A stretch of 64,000 nucleotides of DNA from Salvia splendens (Eukaryota; Streptophyta; Magnoliopsida; Lamiales; Lamiaceae), in NCBI RefSeq assembly GCF_004379255.2, contig NC_056052.1:17392589-17456588 (forward strand). Reading direction: 5' to 3'. Positions 49,423 through 62,926 of the stretch are shown here, piece after piece. Made by a program: the position numbers and the translations under genes. How positions within the stretch are numbered: the first letter of the stretch is position 1; each line of letters opens with the position of its first letter. The notes beneath the pieces are model-generated. The model was not told where the DNA came from. It saw only the letters and a list, made by a program, of their open reading frames with translations, and ran no database searches.

Positions 49423-50978
49423 TTTTTTTGTAAGAGTGAAAGATTGAGTATTGATTAGAGAATTTAGATGAGAATTGTGTAGTGTGGTGAAAAATTTCTT
49501 GTGTGGAAATGAGGTATTTATAGATGAAAATGTGAATTTTGGGGAAAATAAATTGAAAAATAAATTAAAAGTGGTGAGAAAACGGATATAATTTATTGGG
49601 AAGTGGGAAAATATTTTTTTTAATTTAAAAACGATTTTTTAAATTAAATTCTAATTTAAAAAAATGAAAATGCCAACGGCTATGCCGTTGGCGAATCCCG
49701 TCGCGCCACGTCGGCCTGCTCAGCGGCACGGACATGCTCGATGCATCGAGCAGCGCCGTGCCAGCGTTAAGAGCATAGCGGCGGACAGCACAAAGCCGCG
49801 TCAGCGGCACAGACGCCATCCCAAAAAAATGTAAAACATAAAAAGAAATAATACAAAGCAGGCTTAAGAATGTAGAATTTTAGGATCCAAAAACACAATC
49901 GACTTCCTTGAATTACGGTCTCCAGAGCTATTAAGTCGATCACAATTATAGATTAAACCCCATCCCGAGGTGAGAAACCTGTAGATTAGGTGATAGGATT
50001 GAAGTCCCATTCTAACCCTTAAACCCCTAACTCCTAAAAGCATATAAGATCAAAGACCTCACTCAAAACCTCAACTCTCCCGAGTTCTATTGAATTAAGG
50101 TGTGAATTATCCATTTTTCCAAGTCAATTATTTCGTCTCCCGAGTACTCTAATCAACTCTAACATGTATTCAAGAGGTAGCTAATCAATTGAACATAGAA
50201 AGGCACCAGATAAATCAAATAACTGCAAGAGCTAACAAGGAAAATCAATCGAATATCTATACCAAAAATTCTACAAAAGATGTTCTACTCATAGACAAGT
50301 AAAAACTACAATTAAAGTACGAGACATGAAAGAAATTGATAAAATCCAAGGTTGAATCTTCAATCTTCAGTCTTCTCTTGCCTGGATCTGCAGAGCTCCG
50401 CTCCAATGGAAGATGGATGAATTATGTGTTTATTATGGATTGGAAATAAGTGTAGAGATGGAAAAGGATTGGAGACTCTGAGATCAAGATTATGAATTAG
50501 GTTCAGAGGTATTTATAGGCTGGAATAAAGGTTTATTTTTGATAAATTTCGTGCCCTACAAGAAATAGGAGAGATTTGGCTTCACAGTATAATAATTTCT
50601 TTTCTTCCGTGAATTTCCGCCTAATTTCCGCCAGATTTTGACTGTACTGCGCGATGTTCGTAAAATGGCCATAACTTTCTCCACAGAACTCCGATTTAGA
50701 TGTTTAAGGTATCCACGCGAAGGTCTTTCGAAGACGAAGAGACTGGTATCTAGTAGGCACTGATTGGACTTCAAAATCGCTTCCTGAATGGGCTCGAACA
50801 GCGACTGCTGCACTTTGGCCTTTTTTTGCACCTTTTTCTATCTTTTTCTATCATTTATCAACAAACACGTCAAAAATACCAAATGTATAACATATGCAAT
50901 TTAAGAACATAATTTGCATGATTGGACATTTAAAACAAGTCAAAGCTAGTCCTTAAAAACATGCAAAATCTGTGTTTG

Positions 50979-51816
50979 TCACCTCGCCTGTTTCCTTCCT
51001 TGCGGCCGGCGTTGGAAACTGCTCGGGCCGGCGTCGGGGCTACCCAAGTTAGCTCCGGCTAGCTGGCTAGCTACCTCATCCTCGCCGGCATCAGGATAGG
51101 GATACCGACCTTGACCGTTTGCTAGAGGAGCTGGAGGAGGATGATACCCCTCCTTTATACTTCGGATGCATACGCACCTCCTGCCAAGCGTTGAGGTACT
51201 TGAATGGTTTGTAATGTTGGGATTGGTACGTCACCAAGGCGGCACTGATGATGTCGAGCTCCCTCCTGCCGCTCCCCGTCGCCCGCTCTTCCTGGAGGTA
51301 ATACCCCTGGAACTTTTGGATTTCTTCATTGGCTATGAAGATAGCATTGCGCACCATACTCTCATTGCGCTCGATGGTTCCATCCGGTCGGTTTTCATTG
51401 TACCGGCGAGAGACGCGCCACCAAAACCTATCCCCGCTTTGGTTTGTGCCAACCTCCGGATCTTCGGAGATTGCCAAATAGGCTTTGAATAACTGATCCA
51501 TCTCCCCCGAAGTGTATGGGGTGCGAAGGTGAGTGTTACCGCCACGACCATGAACACGAACACCATGAGGAGTAGGAGTAGGAGAAGTCTGAGTGCCGCC
51601 GCTCCCTCCCGGTCCTGGTTCAGGTACCCACCCGTTTTGCCCATCGGGGGCATCTTGGTCGTCCACCGGGTAAGGCCAGTAGCCACCCGGAATTTGAAAA
51701 CCTTGGGTTTGAGGAGGGGCCGAGAATTGCAGTTCCGGACTAGGGAATGGTTGTGAGACGAACCATTCGTGGTTCCAACCGCGGGAGTCGGAGGGGTGAT
51801 CGTCGAAGCATGACAT
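50979..51816 (-). pseudogene. SANT/NAM-associated ORF, unit 5 (late frameshift)
   Basis: An extra G at 51094-51095 (CAGGATAGG) shifts the frame near residue 241, after the Ser run, so the SANT and NAM-associated regions remain in frame but the RPQGRK tail is lost. Distinct replacements are FVSQPF, AIFIANEE and ALVTY. Confidence 0.75.
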
Positions 51817-53360
51817 TTTTTTTGTAAGAGTGAAAGATTGAGTATTGATTAGAGAATTTAGATGAGAATTGTGTAGTGTGGTGAAAAATTTCTTGTGTGG
51901 AAATGGAGGTATTTATAGATGAAAATGTGAATTTTGGGGAAAATAAATTGAAAAATAAATTAAAAGTGGTGAGAAAACGGATATAATTTATTGGGAAGTG
52001 GGAAAATATTTTTTTTAATTTAAAAACGATTTTTTAAATTAAATTCTAATTTAAAAAAATGAAAATGCCAACGGCTATGCCGTTGGCGAATCCCGTCGCG
52101 CCACGTCGGCCTGCTCAGCGGCACGGACATGCTCGATGCATCGAGCAGCGCCGTGCCAGCGTTAAGAGCATAGCGGCGGACAGCACAAAGCCGCGTCAGC
52201 GGCACAGACGCCATCCCAAAAAAATGTAAAACATAAAAAGAAATAATACAAAGCAGGCTTAAGAATGTAGAATTTTAGGATCCAAAAACACAATCGACTT
52301 CCTTGAATTACGGTCTCCAGAGCTATTAAGTCGATCACAATTATAGATTAAACCCCATCCCGAGGTGAGAAACCTGTAGATTAGGTGATAGGATTGAAGT
52401 CCCATTCTAACCCTTAAACCCCTAACTCCTAAAAGCATATAAGATCAAAGACCTCACTCAAAACCTCAACTCTCCCGAGTTCTATTGAATTAAGGTGTGA
52501 ATTATCCATTTTTCCAAGTCAATTATTTCGTCTCCCGAGTACTCTAATCAACTCTAACATGTATTCAAGAGGTAGCTATTCAATTGAACATAGAAAGCAC
52601 CAGATAAATCAAATAACTGCAAGAGCTAACAAGGAAAATCAATCGAATATCTATACCAAAAATTCTACAAAAGATGTTCTACTCATAGACAAGTAAAAAC
52701 TACAATTAAAGTACGAGACATGAAAGAAATTGATAAAACCCAAGGTTGAATCTTCAATCTTCAGTCTTCTCTTGCCTGGATCTGCAGAGCTCCGCTCCAA
52801 TGGAAGATGGATGAATTATGTGTGTATTATGGATTGGAAAGAGGTGTAGAGATGGAAAAGGATTGGAGACTCTGAGATCAAGATTATGAATTAGGTTCAG
52901 AGGTATTTATAGGCTGGAAAAAAGGTTTATTTTTGATAAATTTCGTGCCCTACAAGAAATATGAGAGATTTGGCTTCACAGTATAATAATTTCTTTTCTT
53001 CCGTGAATTTCCGCCAGATTTTGACTGCACTGCGCGATGTTCGTAAAATGGCCATAACTTTCTCCACAGAACTCCGATTTAGATGTTTAAGGTATCCACG
53101 CGAAGGTCTTTCGAAGACGAAGAGACTGGTATCTAGTAGGCACTGATTGGATTTCAAAATCGCTTCCTGAATGGGCTCGAACAGCGACTGCTGCACTTTG
53201 GCCTTTTTTTGCACCTTTTTCTATCTTTTTCTATCATTTATCAACAAACACGTCAAAAATACCAAATGTATAACATATGCAATTTAAGAACATAATTTGC
53301 ATGATTGACATTTAAAACAAGTCAAAGCTAGTCCTTAAAAATATGCAAAATCTGTGTTTG

Positions 53361-54196
53361 TCACCTCGCCTGTTTCCTTCCTTGCGGCCGGCGTTGGAAA
53401 CTGCTCGGGCCGGCGTCGGGGCTACCCAAGTTAGCTCCGGCTAGCTGGCTAGCTACCTCATCCTCGCCGGCATCAGATAGGGATACCGACCTTGACCGTT
53501 TGCTAGAGGAGCTGGAGGAGGATGATACCCCTCCTTTATACTTCGGATGCATACGCACCTCCTGCCAAGCGTTGAGGTACTTGAATGGTTTGTAATGTTG
53601 GGATTGGTACGTCACCAAGGCAGCACTGATGATGTCGAGCTCCCTCCTGCCGCTCCCCGTCGCCCGCTCTTCCTGGAGGTAATACCCCTGGAACTTTTGG
53701 ATTTCTTCATTGGCTCTGAAGATGGCATTGCGCACCATACTCTCATTGCGCTCGATGGTTCCATCCGGTCGGTTTTCATTGTACCGGCGAGAGACGCGCC
53801 ACCAAAACCTATCCCCGCTTTGGTTTGTGCCAACCTCCGGATCTTCGGAGATTGCCAAATAGGCTTTGAATAACTGATCCATCTCCCCCGAAGTGTATGG
53901 GGTGCGAAGGTGAGTGTTACCGCCACGACCATGAACACGAACACCATGAGGAGTAGGAGTAGGAGAAGTCTGAGTGCCGCCGCTCCCTCCCGGTCCTGGT
54001 TCAGGTACCCACCCGTTTTGCCCATCGGGGGCATCTTGGTCGTCCACCGGGTAAGGCCAGTAGCCACCCGGAATTTGAAAACCTTGGGTTTGAGGAGGGC
54101 CGAGAATTGCAGTTCCGGACTAGGGAATGGTTGTGAGCCGAACCATTCGTGGTTCCAACCGCAGGAGTCGGAGGGGTGATCGTCGAAGCATGACAT
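53361..54196 (-). pseudogene. SANT/NAM-associated ORF, unit 6 (frameshifted)
   Basis: A G run at 54097-54099 is one base short (GGAGGGCC against GGAGGGGCC), shifting the frame near residue 33. From 54047 the normal frame is open for 228 codons. It shares ALVTY with unit 5. Confidence 0.75.
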
Positions 54197-55751
54197 TTTT
54201 TTTGTAAGAGTGAAAGATTGAGTATTGATTAGAGAATTTAGATGAGAATTGTGTAGTGTGGTGAAAAATTTCTTGTGTGGAAATGGAGGTATTTATAGAT
54301 GAAAATGTGAATTTTGGGGAAAATAAATTGAAAAATAAATTAAAAGTGGTGAGAAAACGGATATAATTTATTGGGAAGTGGGAAAATATTTTTTTTAATT
54401 TAAAAACGATTTTTTAAATTAAATTCTAATTTTAAAAAATGAAAATGCCAACGGCTATGCCGTTGGCGAATCCCGTCGCGCCACGTCGGCCTGCTCAGCG
54501 GCACGGACATGCTCGATGCATCGAGCAGCGCCGTGCCAGCGTTAAGAGCATAGCGGCGGACAGCACAAAGCCGCGTCAGCGGCACAGACGCCATCCCAAA
54601 AAAATGTAAAACATAAAAAGAAATAATACAAAGCAGGCTTAAGAATGTAGAATTTTAGGATCCAAAAACACAATCGACTTCCTTGAATTACGGTCTCCAG
54701 AGCTATTAAGTCGATCACAATTATAGATTAAACCCCATCCCGAGGTGAGAAACCTGTAGATTAGGTGATAGGATTGAAGTCCCATTCTAACCCTTAAACC
54801 CCTAACTCCTAAAAGCATATAAGATCAAAGACCTCACTCAAAACCTCAACTCTCCCGAGTTCTATTGAATTAAGGTGTGAATTATCCATTTTTCCAAGTC
54901 AATTATTTCGTCTCCCGAGTACTCTAATCAACTCTAACATGTATTCAAGAGGTAGCTAATCAATTGAACATAGAAAGCACCAGATAAATGAAATAACTGC
55001 AAGAGCTAACAAGGAAAATCAATCGAATATCTATACCAAAAATTCTACAAAAGATGTTCTACTCATAGACAAGTAAAAACTACAATTAAAGTACGAGACA
55101 TGAAAGAAATTGATAAAACCCAAGGTTGAATCTTCAATCTTCAATCTTCTCTTGCCTGGATCTGCAGAGCTCCGCTCCAATGGAAGATGGATGAATTATG
55201 TGTGTATTATGGATTGGAAAGAGGTGTAGAGATGGAAAAGGATTGGAGACTCTGAGATCAAGATTATGAATTAGGTTCAGAGGTATTTATAGGCTGGAAA
55301 AAAGGTTTATTTTTGATAAATTTCGTGCCCTACAAGAAATAGGAGAGATTTGGCTTCACAGTATAATAATTTCTTTTCTTCCGTGAATTTCCGCCTAATT
55401 TCCGCCAGATTTTGACTGCACTGCGCGATGTTCGTAAAATGGCCATAACTTTCTCCACAGAACTCCGATTTAGATGTTTAAGGTATCCACGCGAAGGTCT
55501 TTCGAAGACGAAGAGACTGGTATCTAGTAGGCACTGATTGGATTTCAAAATCGCTTCCTGAATGGGCTCGAACAGCGACTGCTGCACTTTGGCCTTTTTT
55601 TGCACCTTTTTCTATCTTTTTCTATCATTTATCAACAAACACGTCAAAAATACCAAATGTATAACATATGCAATTTAAGAACATAATTTGCATGATTGAC
55701 ATTTAAAACAAGTCAAAGCTAGTCCTTAAAAACATGCAAAATCTGTGTTTG

Positions 55752-56587
55752 TCACCTCGCCTGTTTCCTTCCTTGCGGCCGGCGTTGGAAACTGCTCGGG
55801 CCGGCGTCGGGGCTACCCAAGTTAGCTCCGGCTAGCTGGCTAGCTACCTCATCCTCGCCGGCATCGGATAGGGATACCGACCTTGACCGTTTGCTAGAGG
55901 AGCTGGAGGAGGATGATACCCCTCCTTTATACTTCGGATGCATACGCACCTCCTGCCAAGCGTTGAGGTACTTGAATGGTTTGTAATGTTGGGATTGGTA
56001 CGTCGCCAAGGCGGCACTGATGATGTCGAGCTCCCTCCTGCCGCTCCCCGTCGCCCGCTCTTCCTGGAGGTAATACCCCTGGAACTTTTGGATTTCTTCA
56101 TTGGCTCTGAAGATGGCATTGCGCACCATACTCTCATTGCGCTCGATGGTTCCATCCGGTCGGTTTTCATTGTACCGGCGAGAGACGCGCCACCAAAACC
56201 TATCCCCGCTTTGGTTTGTGCCAACCTCCGGATCTTCGGAGATTGCCAAATAGGCTTTGAATAACTGATCCATCTCCCCCGAAGTGTATGGGGTGCGAAG
56301 GTGAGTGTTACCGCCACGACCATGAACACGAACACCATGAGGAGTAGGAGTAGGAGAAGTCTGAGTGCCGCCGCTCCCTCCCGGTCCTGGTTCAGGTACC
56401 CACCCGTTTTGCCCATCGGGGGCATCTTGGTCGTCCACCGGGTAAGGCCAGTAGCCACCCGGAATTTGAAAACCTTGGGTTTGAGGAGGGCCGAGAATTG
56501 CAGTTCCGGACTAGGGAATGGTTGTGAGCCGAACCATTCGTGGTTCCAACCGCGGGAGTCGGAGGGGTGATCGTCGAAGCATGACAT
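55752..56587 (-). pseudogene. SANT/NAM-associated ORF, unit 7 (frameshifted)
   Basis: The same one-base loss as unit 6 (56488-56490). The shared lesion means the two units descend from one duplication, or both reflect the same assembly error. The SANT and NAM-associated part is open from 56438. Confidence 0.75.
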
Positions 56588-58142
56588 TTTTTTTGTAAGA
56601 GTGAAAGATTGAGTATTGATTAGAGAATTTAGATGAGAATTGTGTAGTGTGGTGAAAATTTTCTTGTGTGGAAATGGAGGTATTTATAGATGAAAATGTG
56701 AATTTTGGGGAAAATAAATTGAAAAATAAATTAAAAGTGGTGAGAAAACGGATATAATTTATTGGGAAGTGGGAAAATATTTTTTTTAATTTAAAAACGA
56801 TTTTTTAAATTAAATTCTAATTTTAAAAAATGAAAATGCCAACGGCTATGCCGTTGGCGAATCCCGTCGCGCCACGTCGGCCTGCTCAGCGGCACGGACA
56901 TGCTCGATGCATCGAGCAGCGCCATGCCAGCGTTAAGAGCATAGCGGCGGACAGCACAAAGCCGCGTCAGCGGCACAGACGCCATCCCAAAAAAATGTAA
57001 AACATAAAAAGAAATAATACAAAGCAGGCTTAAGAATGTAGAATTTTAGGATCCAAAAACACAATCGACTTCCTTGAATTACGGTCTCCAGAGCTATTAA
57101 GTCGATCACAATTATAGATTAAACCCCATCCCGAGGTGAGAAACCTGTAGATTAGGTGATAGGATTGAAGTCCCATTCTAACCCTTAAACCCCTAACTCC
57201 TAAAAGCATATAAGATCAAAGACCTCACTCAAAACCTCAACTCTCCCGAGTTCTATTGAATTAAGGTGTGAATTATCCATTTTTCCAAGTCAATTATTTC
57301 GTCTCCCGAGTACTCTAATCAACTCTAACATGTATTCAAGAGGTAGCTAATCAATTGAACATAGAAAGCACCAGATAAATGAAATAACTGCAAGAGCTAA
57401 CAAGGAAAATCAATCGAATATCTATACCAAAAATTCTACAAAAGATGTTCTACTCATAGACAAGTAAAAACTACAATTAAAGTACGAGACATGAAAGAAA
57501 TTGATAAAACCCAAGGTTGAATCTTCAATCTTCAATCTTCTCTTGCCTGGATCTGCAGAGCTCCGCTCCAATGGAAGATGGATGAATTATGTGTGTATTA
57601 TGGATTGGAAAGAGGTGTAGAGATGGAAAAGGATTGGAGACTCTGAGATCAAGATTATGAATTAGGTTCAGAGGTATTTATAGGCTGGAAAAAAGGTTTA
57701 TTTTTGATAAATTTCGTGCCCTACAAGAAATAGGAGAGATTTGGCTTCACAGTATAATAATTTCTTTTCTTCCGTGAATTTCCGCCTAATTTCCGCCAGA
57801 TTTTGACTGCACTGCGCGATGTTCGTAAAATGGCCATAACTTTCTCCACAGAACTCCGATTTAGATGTTTAAGGTATCCACGCGAAGGTCTTTCGAAGAC
57901 GAAGAGACTGGTGTCTAGTAGGCACTGATTGGATTTCAAAATCGCTTCCTGAATGGGCTCGAACAGCGACTGCTGCACTTTGGCCTTTTTTTGCACCTTT
58001 TTCTATCTTTTTCTATCATTTATCAACAAACACGTCAAAAATACCAAATGTATAACATATGCAATTTAAGAACATAATTTGCATGATTGACATTTAAAAT
58101 AAGTCAAAGCTAGTCCTTAAAAACATGCAAAATCTGTGTTTG

Positions 58143-58979
58143 TCACCTCGCCTGTTTCCTTCCTTGCGGCCGGCGTTGGAAACTGCTCGGGCCGGCGTCG
58201 GGGCAACCCAAGTTAGCTCCGGCTAGCTGGCTAGCTACCTCATCCTCGCCGGCATCGGATAGGGATACCGACCTTGACCGTTTGCTAGAGGAGCTGGAGG
58301 ATGATGATACCCCTCCTTTATACTTCGGATGCATACGCACCTCCTGCCAAGCGTTGAGGTACTTGAATGGTTTGTAATGTTGGGATTGGTACGTCGCCAA
58401 GGAGGCACTGATGATGTCGAGCTCCCTCCTGCCGCTCCCCGTCGCCCGCTCTTCCTGGAGGTAATACCCCTGGAACTTTTGGATTTCTTCATTGGCTCTG
58501 AAGATGGCATTGCGCACCATACTCTCATTGCGCTCGATGGTTCCATCCGGTCGGTTTTCATTGTACCGGCGAGAGACGCGCCACCAAAACCTATCCCCGC
58601 TTTGGTTTGTGCCAACCTCCGGATCTTCGGAGATTGCCAAATAGGCTTTGAATAACTGATCCATCTCCCCCGAAGTGTATGGGGTGCGAAGGTGAGTGTT
58701 ACCGCCACGACCATGAACACGAACACCATGAGGAGTAGGAGTAGGAGAAGTCTGAGTGCCGCCGCTCCCTCCCGGTCCTGGTTCAGGTACCCACCCGTTT
58801 CGCCCATCGGGGGCATCTTGGTCGTCCACCGGGTAAGGCCAGTAGCCACCCGGAATTTGAAAACCTTGGGTTTGAGGAGGGGCCGAGAATTGCAGTTCCG
58901 GACTAGGGAATGGTTGTGAGCCGAACCATTCGTGGTTCCAACCACGGGAGTCGGAGGGGTGATCGTCGAAGCATGACAT
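58143..58979 (-). CDS. SANT/NAM-associated ORF, unit 8 (intact)
   Basis: Full 278-codon frame. Differences: SASLATY and LGCPDAG. At nucleotide level it shares GGAGGATGATGAT with units 9 and 10. The upstream GC module has lost the CCAACGGC symmetry by two substitutions (59229-59237). Confidence 0.75.
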   Translation of the reverse strand: MSCFDDHPSDSRGWNHEWFGSQPFPSPELQFSAPPQTQGFQIPGGYWPYPVDDQDAPDGRNGWVPEPGPGGSGGTQTSPTPTPHGVRVHGRGGNTHLRTPYTSGEMDQLFKAYLAISEDPEVGTNQSGDRFWWRVSRRYNENRPDGTIERNESMVRNAIFRANEEIQKFQGYYLQEERATGSGRRELDIISASLATYQSQHYKPFKYLNAWQEVRMHPKYKGGVSSSSSSSSKRSRSVSLSDAGEDEVASQLAGANLGCPDAGPSSFQRRPQGRKQAR

Positions 58980-60534
58980 TTTTTTTGTAAGAGTGAAAGA
59001 TTGAGTATTGATTAGAGAATTTAGATGAGAATTGTGTAGTGTGGTGAAAAATTTCTTGTGTGGAAATGGAGGTATTTATAGATGAAAATGTGAATTTTGG
59101 GGAAAATAAATTGAAAAATAAATTAAAAGTGGTGAGAAAACGGATATAATTTATTGGGAAGTGGGAAAATATTTTTTTTAATTTAAAAACGATTTTTTAA
59201 GTTAAATTCTAATTTAAAAAAATGAAAATCCCAACGTCTATGCCGTTGGCGAATCCCGTCGCGCCACGTCGGCCTGCTCAGCGGCACGGACATGCTCGAT
59301 GCATCGAGCAGCGCCGTGCCAGCGTTAAGAGCATAGCGGCGGACAGCACAAAGCCGCGTCAGCGGCACAGACGCCATCCCAAAAAAATGTAAAACATAAA
59401 AAGAAATAATACAAAGCAGGCTTAAGAATGTAGAATTTTAGGATCCAAAAACACAATCGACTTCCTTGAATTACGGTCTCCAGAGCTATTAAGTCGATCA
59501 CAATTATAGATTAAACCCCATCCCGAGGTGAGAAACCTGTAGATTAGGTGATAGGATTGAAGTCCCATTCTAACCCTTAAACCCCTAACTCCTAAAAGCA
59601 TATAAGATCAAAGACCTCACTCAAAACCTCAACTCTCCCAAGTTCTATTGAATTAAGGTGTGAATTATCCATTTTTCCAAGTCAATTATTTCGTCTCCCG
59701 AGTACTCTAGTCAACTCTAACATGTATTCAAGAGGTAGCTAATCAATTGAACATAGAAAGCACCAGATAAATCAAATAACTGCAAGAGCTAACAAGGAAA
59801 ATCAATCGAATATCTATACCAAAAATTCTACAAAAGATGTTCTACTCATAGACAAGTAAAAACTACAATTAAAGTACGAGACATGAAAGAAATTGATAAA
59901 ACCCAAGGTTGAATCTTCAATCTTCAGTCTTCTCTTGCCTGGATCTGCAGAGCTCCGCTCCAATGGAAGATGGATGAATTATGTGTGTATTATGGATTGG
60001 AAAGAGGTGTAGAGATGGAAAAGGATTGGAGACTCTGAGATCAAGATTATGAATTAGGTTCAGAGGTATTTATAGGCTGGAATAAAGGTTTATTTTTGAT
60101 AAATTTCGTGCCCTACAAGAAATAGGAGAGATTTGGCTTCACAGTATAATAATTTCTTTTCTTCCGTGAATTTCCGCCTAATTTCCGCCAGATTTTGACT
60201 GCACTGCGCGATGTTCGTAAAATGGCCATAACTTTCTCCACAGAACTCCGATTTAGATGTTTAAGGTATCCACGCGAAGGTCTTTCGAAGACGAAGAGAC
60301 TGGTATCTAGTAGGCACTGATTGGACTTCAAAATCGCTTCCTGAATGGGCTCGAACAGCGACTGCTGCACTTTGGCCTTTTTTTGCACCTTTTTCTATCT
60401 TTTTCTATCATTTATCAACAAACACGTCAAAAATACCAAATGTATAACATATGCAATTTAAGAACATAATTTGCATGATTGACATTTAAAACAAGTCAAA
60501 GCTAGTCCTTAAAAACATGCAAAATCTGTGTTTG

Positions 60535-61371
60535 TCACCTCGCCTGTTTCCTTCCTTGCGGCCGGCGTTGGAAACTGCTCGGGCCGGCGTCGGGGCTACC
60601 CAAGTTAGCTCCGGCTAGCTGGCTAGCTACCTCATCCTCGCCGGCATCGGATAGGGATACCGACCTTGACCGTTTGCTAGAGGAGCTGGAGGATGATGAT
60701 ACCCCTCCTTTATACTTCGGATGCATACGCACCTCCTGCCAAGCGTTGAGGTACTTGAATGGTTTGTAATGTTGGGATTGGTACGTCGCCAAGGCGGCAC
60801 TGATGATGTCGAGCTCCCTCCTGCTGCTCCCCGTCGCCCGCTCTTCCTGGAGGTAATACCCCTGGAACTTTTGGATTTCTTCATTGGCTCTGAAGATGGC
60901 ATTGCGCACCATACTCTCATTGCGCTCGATGGTTCCATCCGGTCGGTTTTCATTGTACCGGCGAGAGACGCGCCACCAAAACCTATCCCCGCTTTGGTTT
61001 GTGCCAACCTCCGGATCTTCGGAGATTGCCAAATAGGCTTTGAATAACTGATCCATCTCCCCCGAAGTGTATGGGGTGCGAAGGTGAGTGTTACCGCCAC
61101 GACCATGAACACGAACACCATGAGGAGTAGGAGTAGGAGAAGTCTGAGTGCCGCCGCTCCCTCCCGGTCCTGGTTCAGGTACCCACCCGTTTCGCCCATC
61201 GGGGGCATCTTGGTCTTCCACCGGGTAAGGCCAGTAGCCACCCGGAATTTGAAAACCTTGGGTTTGAGGAGGGGCCGAGAATTGCAGTTCCGGACTAGGG
61301 AATGGTTGTGAGCCGAACCATTCGTGGCTCCAACCACGGGAGTCGGAGGGGTGATCGTCGAAGCATGACAT
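60535..61371 (-). CDS. SANT/NAM-associated ORF, unit 9 (intact)
   Basis: Full 278-codon frame. Differences: WSHEWFG, VEDQD, and GSSRRE in place of GSGRRE in the NAM-associated region. The TATA flank is altered (GGATGTATTTATAG on the plus strand). Confidence 0.75.
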   Translation of the reverse strand: MSCFDDHPSDSRGWSHEWFGSQPFPSPELQFSAPPQTQGFQIPGGYWPYPVEDQDAPDGRNGWVPEPGPGGSGGTQTSPTPTPHGVRVHGRGGNTHLRTPYTSGEMDQLFKAYLAISEDPEVGTNQSGDRFWWRVSRRYNENRPDGTIERNESMVRNAIFRANEEIQKFQGYYLQEERATGSSRRELDIISAALATYQSQHYKPFKYLNAWQEVRMHPKYKGGVSSSSSSSSKRSRSVSLSDAGEDEVASQLAGANLGSPDAGPSSFQRRPQGRKQAR

Positions 61372-62926
61372 TTTTTTTGTAAGAGTGAAAGATTGAGTAT
61401 TGATTAGAGAATTTAGATGAGAATTGTGTAGTGTGGTGAAAAATTTCTTGTGTGGAAATGGATGTATTTATAGATGAAAATGTGAATTTTGGGGAAAATA
61501 AATTGAAAAATAAATTAAAAGTGGTGAGAAAACGGATATAATTTATTGGGAAGTGGGAAAATATTTTTTTTAATTTAAAAACGATTTTTTAAATTAAATT
61601 CTAATTTAAAAAAATGAAAATGCCAACGGCTATGCCGTTGGCGAATCCCGTCGCGCCACGTCGGCCTGCTCAGCGGCACGGACATGCTCGATGCATCGAG
61701 CAGCGCCGTGCCAGCGTTAAGAGCATAGCGGCGGACAGCACAAAGCCGCGTCAGCGGCACAGACGCCATCCCAAAAAAATGTAAAACATAAAAAGAAATA
61801 ATACAAAGCAGGCTTAAGAATGTAGAATTTTAGGATCCAAAAACACAATCGACTTCCTTGAATTACGGTCTCCAGAGCTATTAAGTCGATCACAATTATA
61901 GATTAAACCCCATCCCGAGGTGAGAAACCTGTAGATTAGGTGATAGGATTGAAGTCCCATTCTAACCCTTAAACCCCTAACTCCTAAAAGCATATAAGAT
62001 CAAAGACCTCACTCAAAACCTCAACTCTCCCGAGTTCTATTGAATTAAGGTGTGAATTATCCATTTTTCCAAGTCAATTATTTCGTCTCCCGAGTACTCT
62101 AATCAACTCTAACATGTATTCAAGAGGTAGCTAATCAATTGAACATAGAAAGCACCAGATAAATCAAATAACTGCAAGAGCTAACAAGGAAAATCAATCG
62201 AATATCTATACCAAAAATTCTACAAAAGATGTTCTACTCATAGACAAGTAAAAACTACAATTAAAGTACGAGATATGAAAGAAATTGATAAAACCCAAGG
62301 TTGAATCTTCAATCTTCAGTCTTCTCTTGCCTGGATCTGCAGAGCTCCGCTCCAATGGAAGATGGATGAATTATGTGTGTATTATGGATTGGAAAGAGGT
62401 GTAGAGATGGAAAAGGATTGGAGACTCTGAGATCAAGATTATGAATTAGGTTCAGAGGTATTTATAGGCTGGAATAAAGGTTTATTTCTGATAAATTTCG
62501 TGCCCTACAAGAAATAGGAGAGATTTGGCTTCACAGTATAATAATTTCTTTTCTTCCGTGAATTTCCGCCTAATTTCCGCCAGATTTTGACTGCACTGCG
62601 CGATGTTCGTAAAATGGCCATAACTTTCTCCACAGAACTCCGATTTAGATGTTTAAGGTATCCACGCGAAGGTCTTTCGAAGACGAAGAGACTGGTATCT
62701 AGTAGGCACTGATTGGTCTTCAAAATCGCTTCCTGAATGGGCTCGAACAGCGACTGCTGCACTTTGGCCTTTTTTTGCACCTTTTTCTATCTTTTTCTAT
62801 CATTTATCAACAAACACGTCAAAAATACCAAATGTATAACATATGCAATTTAAGAACATAATTTGCATGATTGACATTTAAAACAAGTCAAAGCTAGTCC
62901 TTAAAAACATGCAAAATCTGTGTTTG

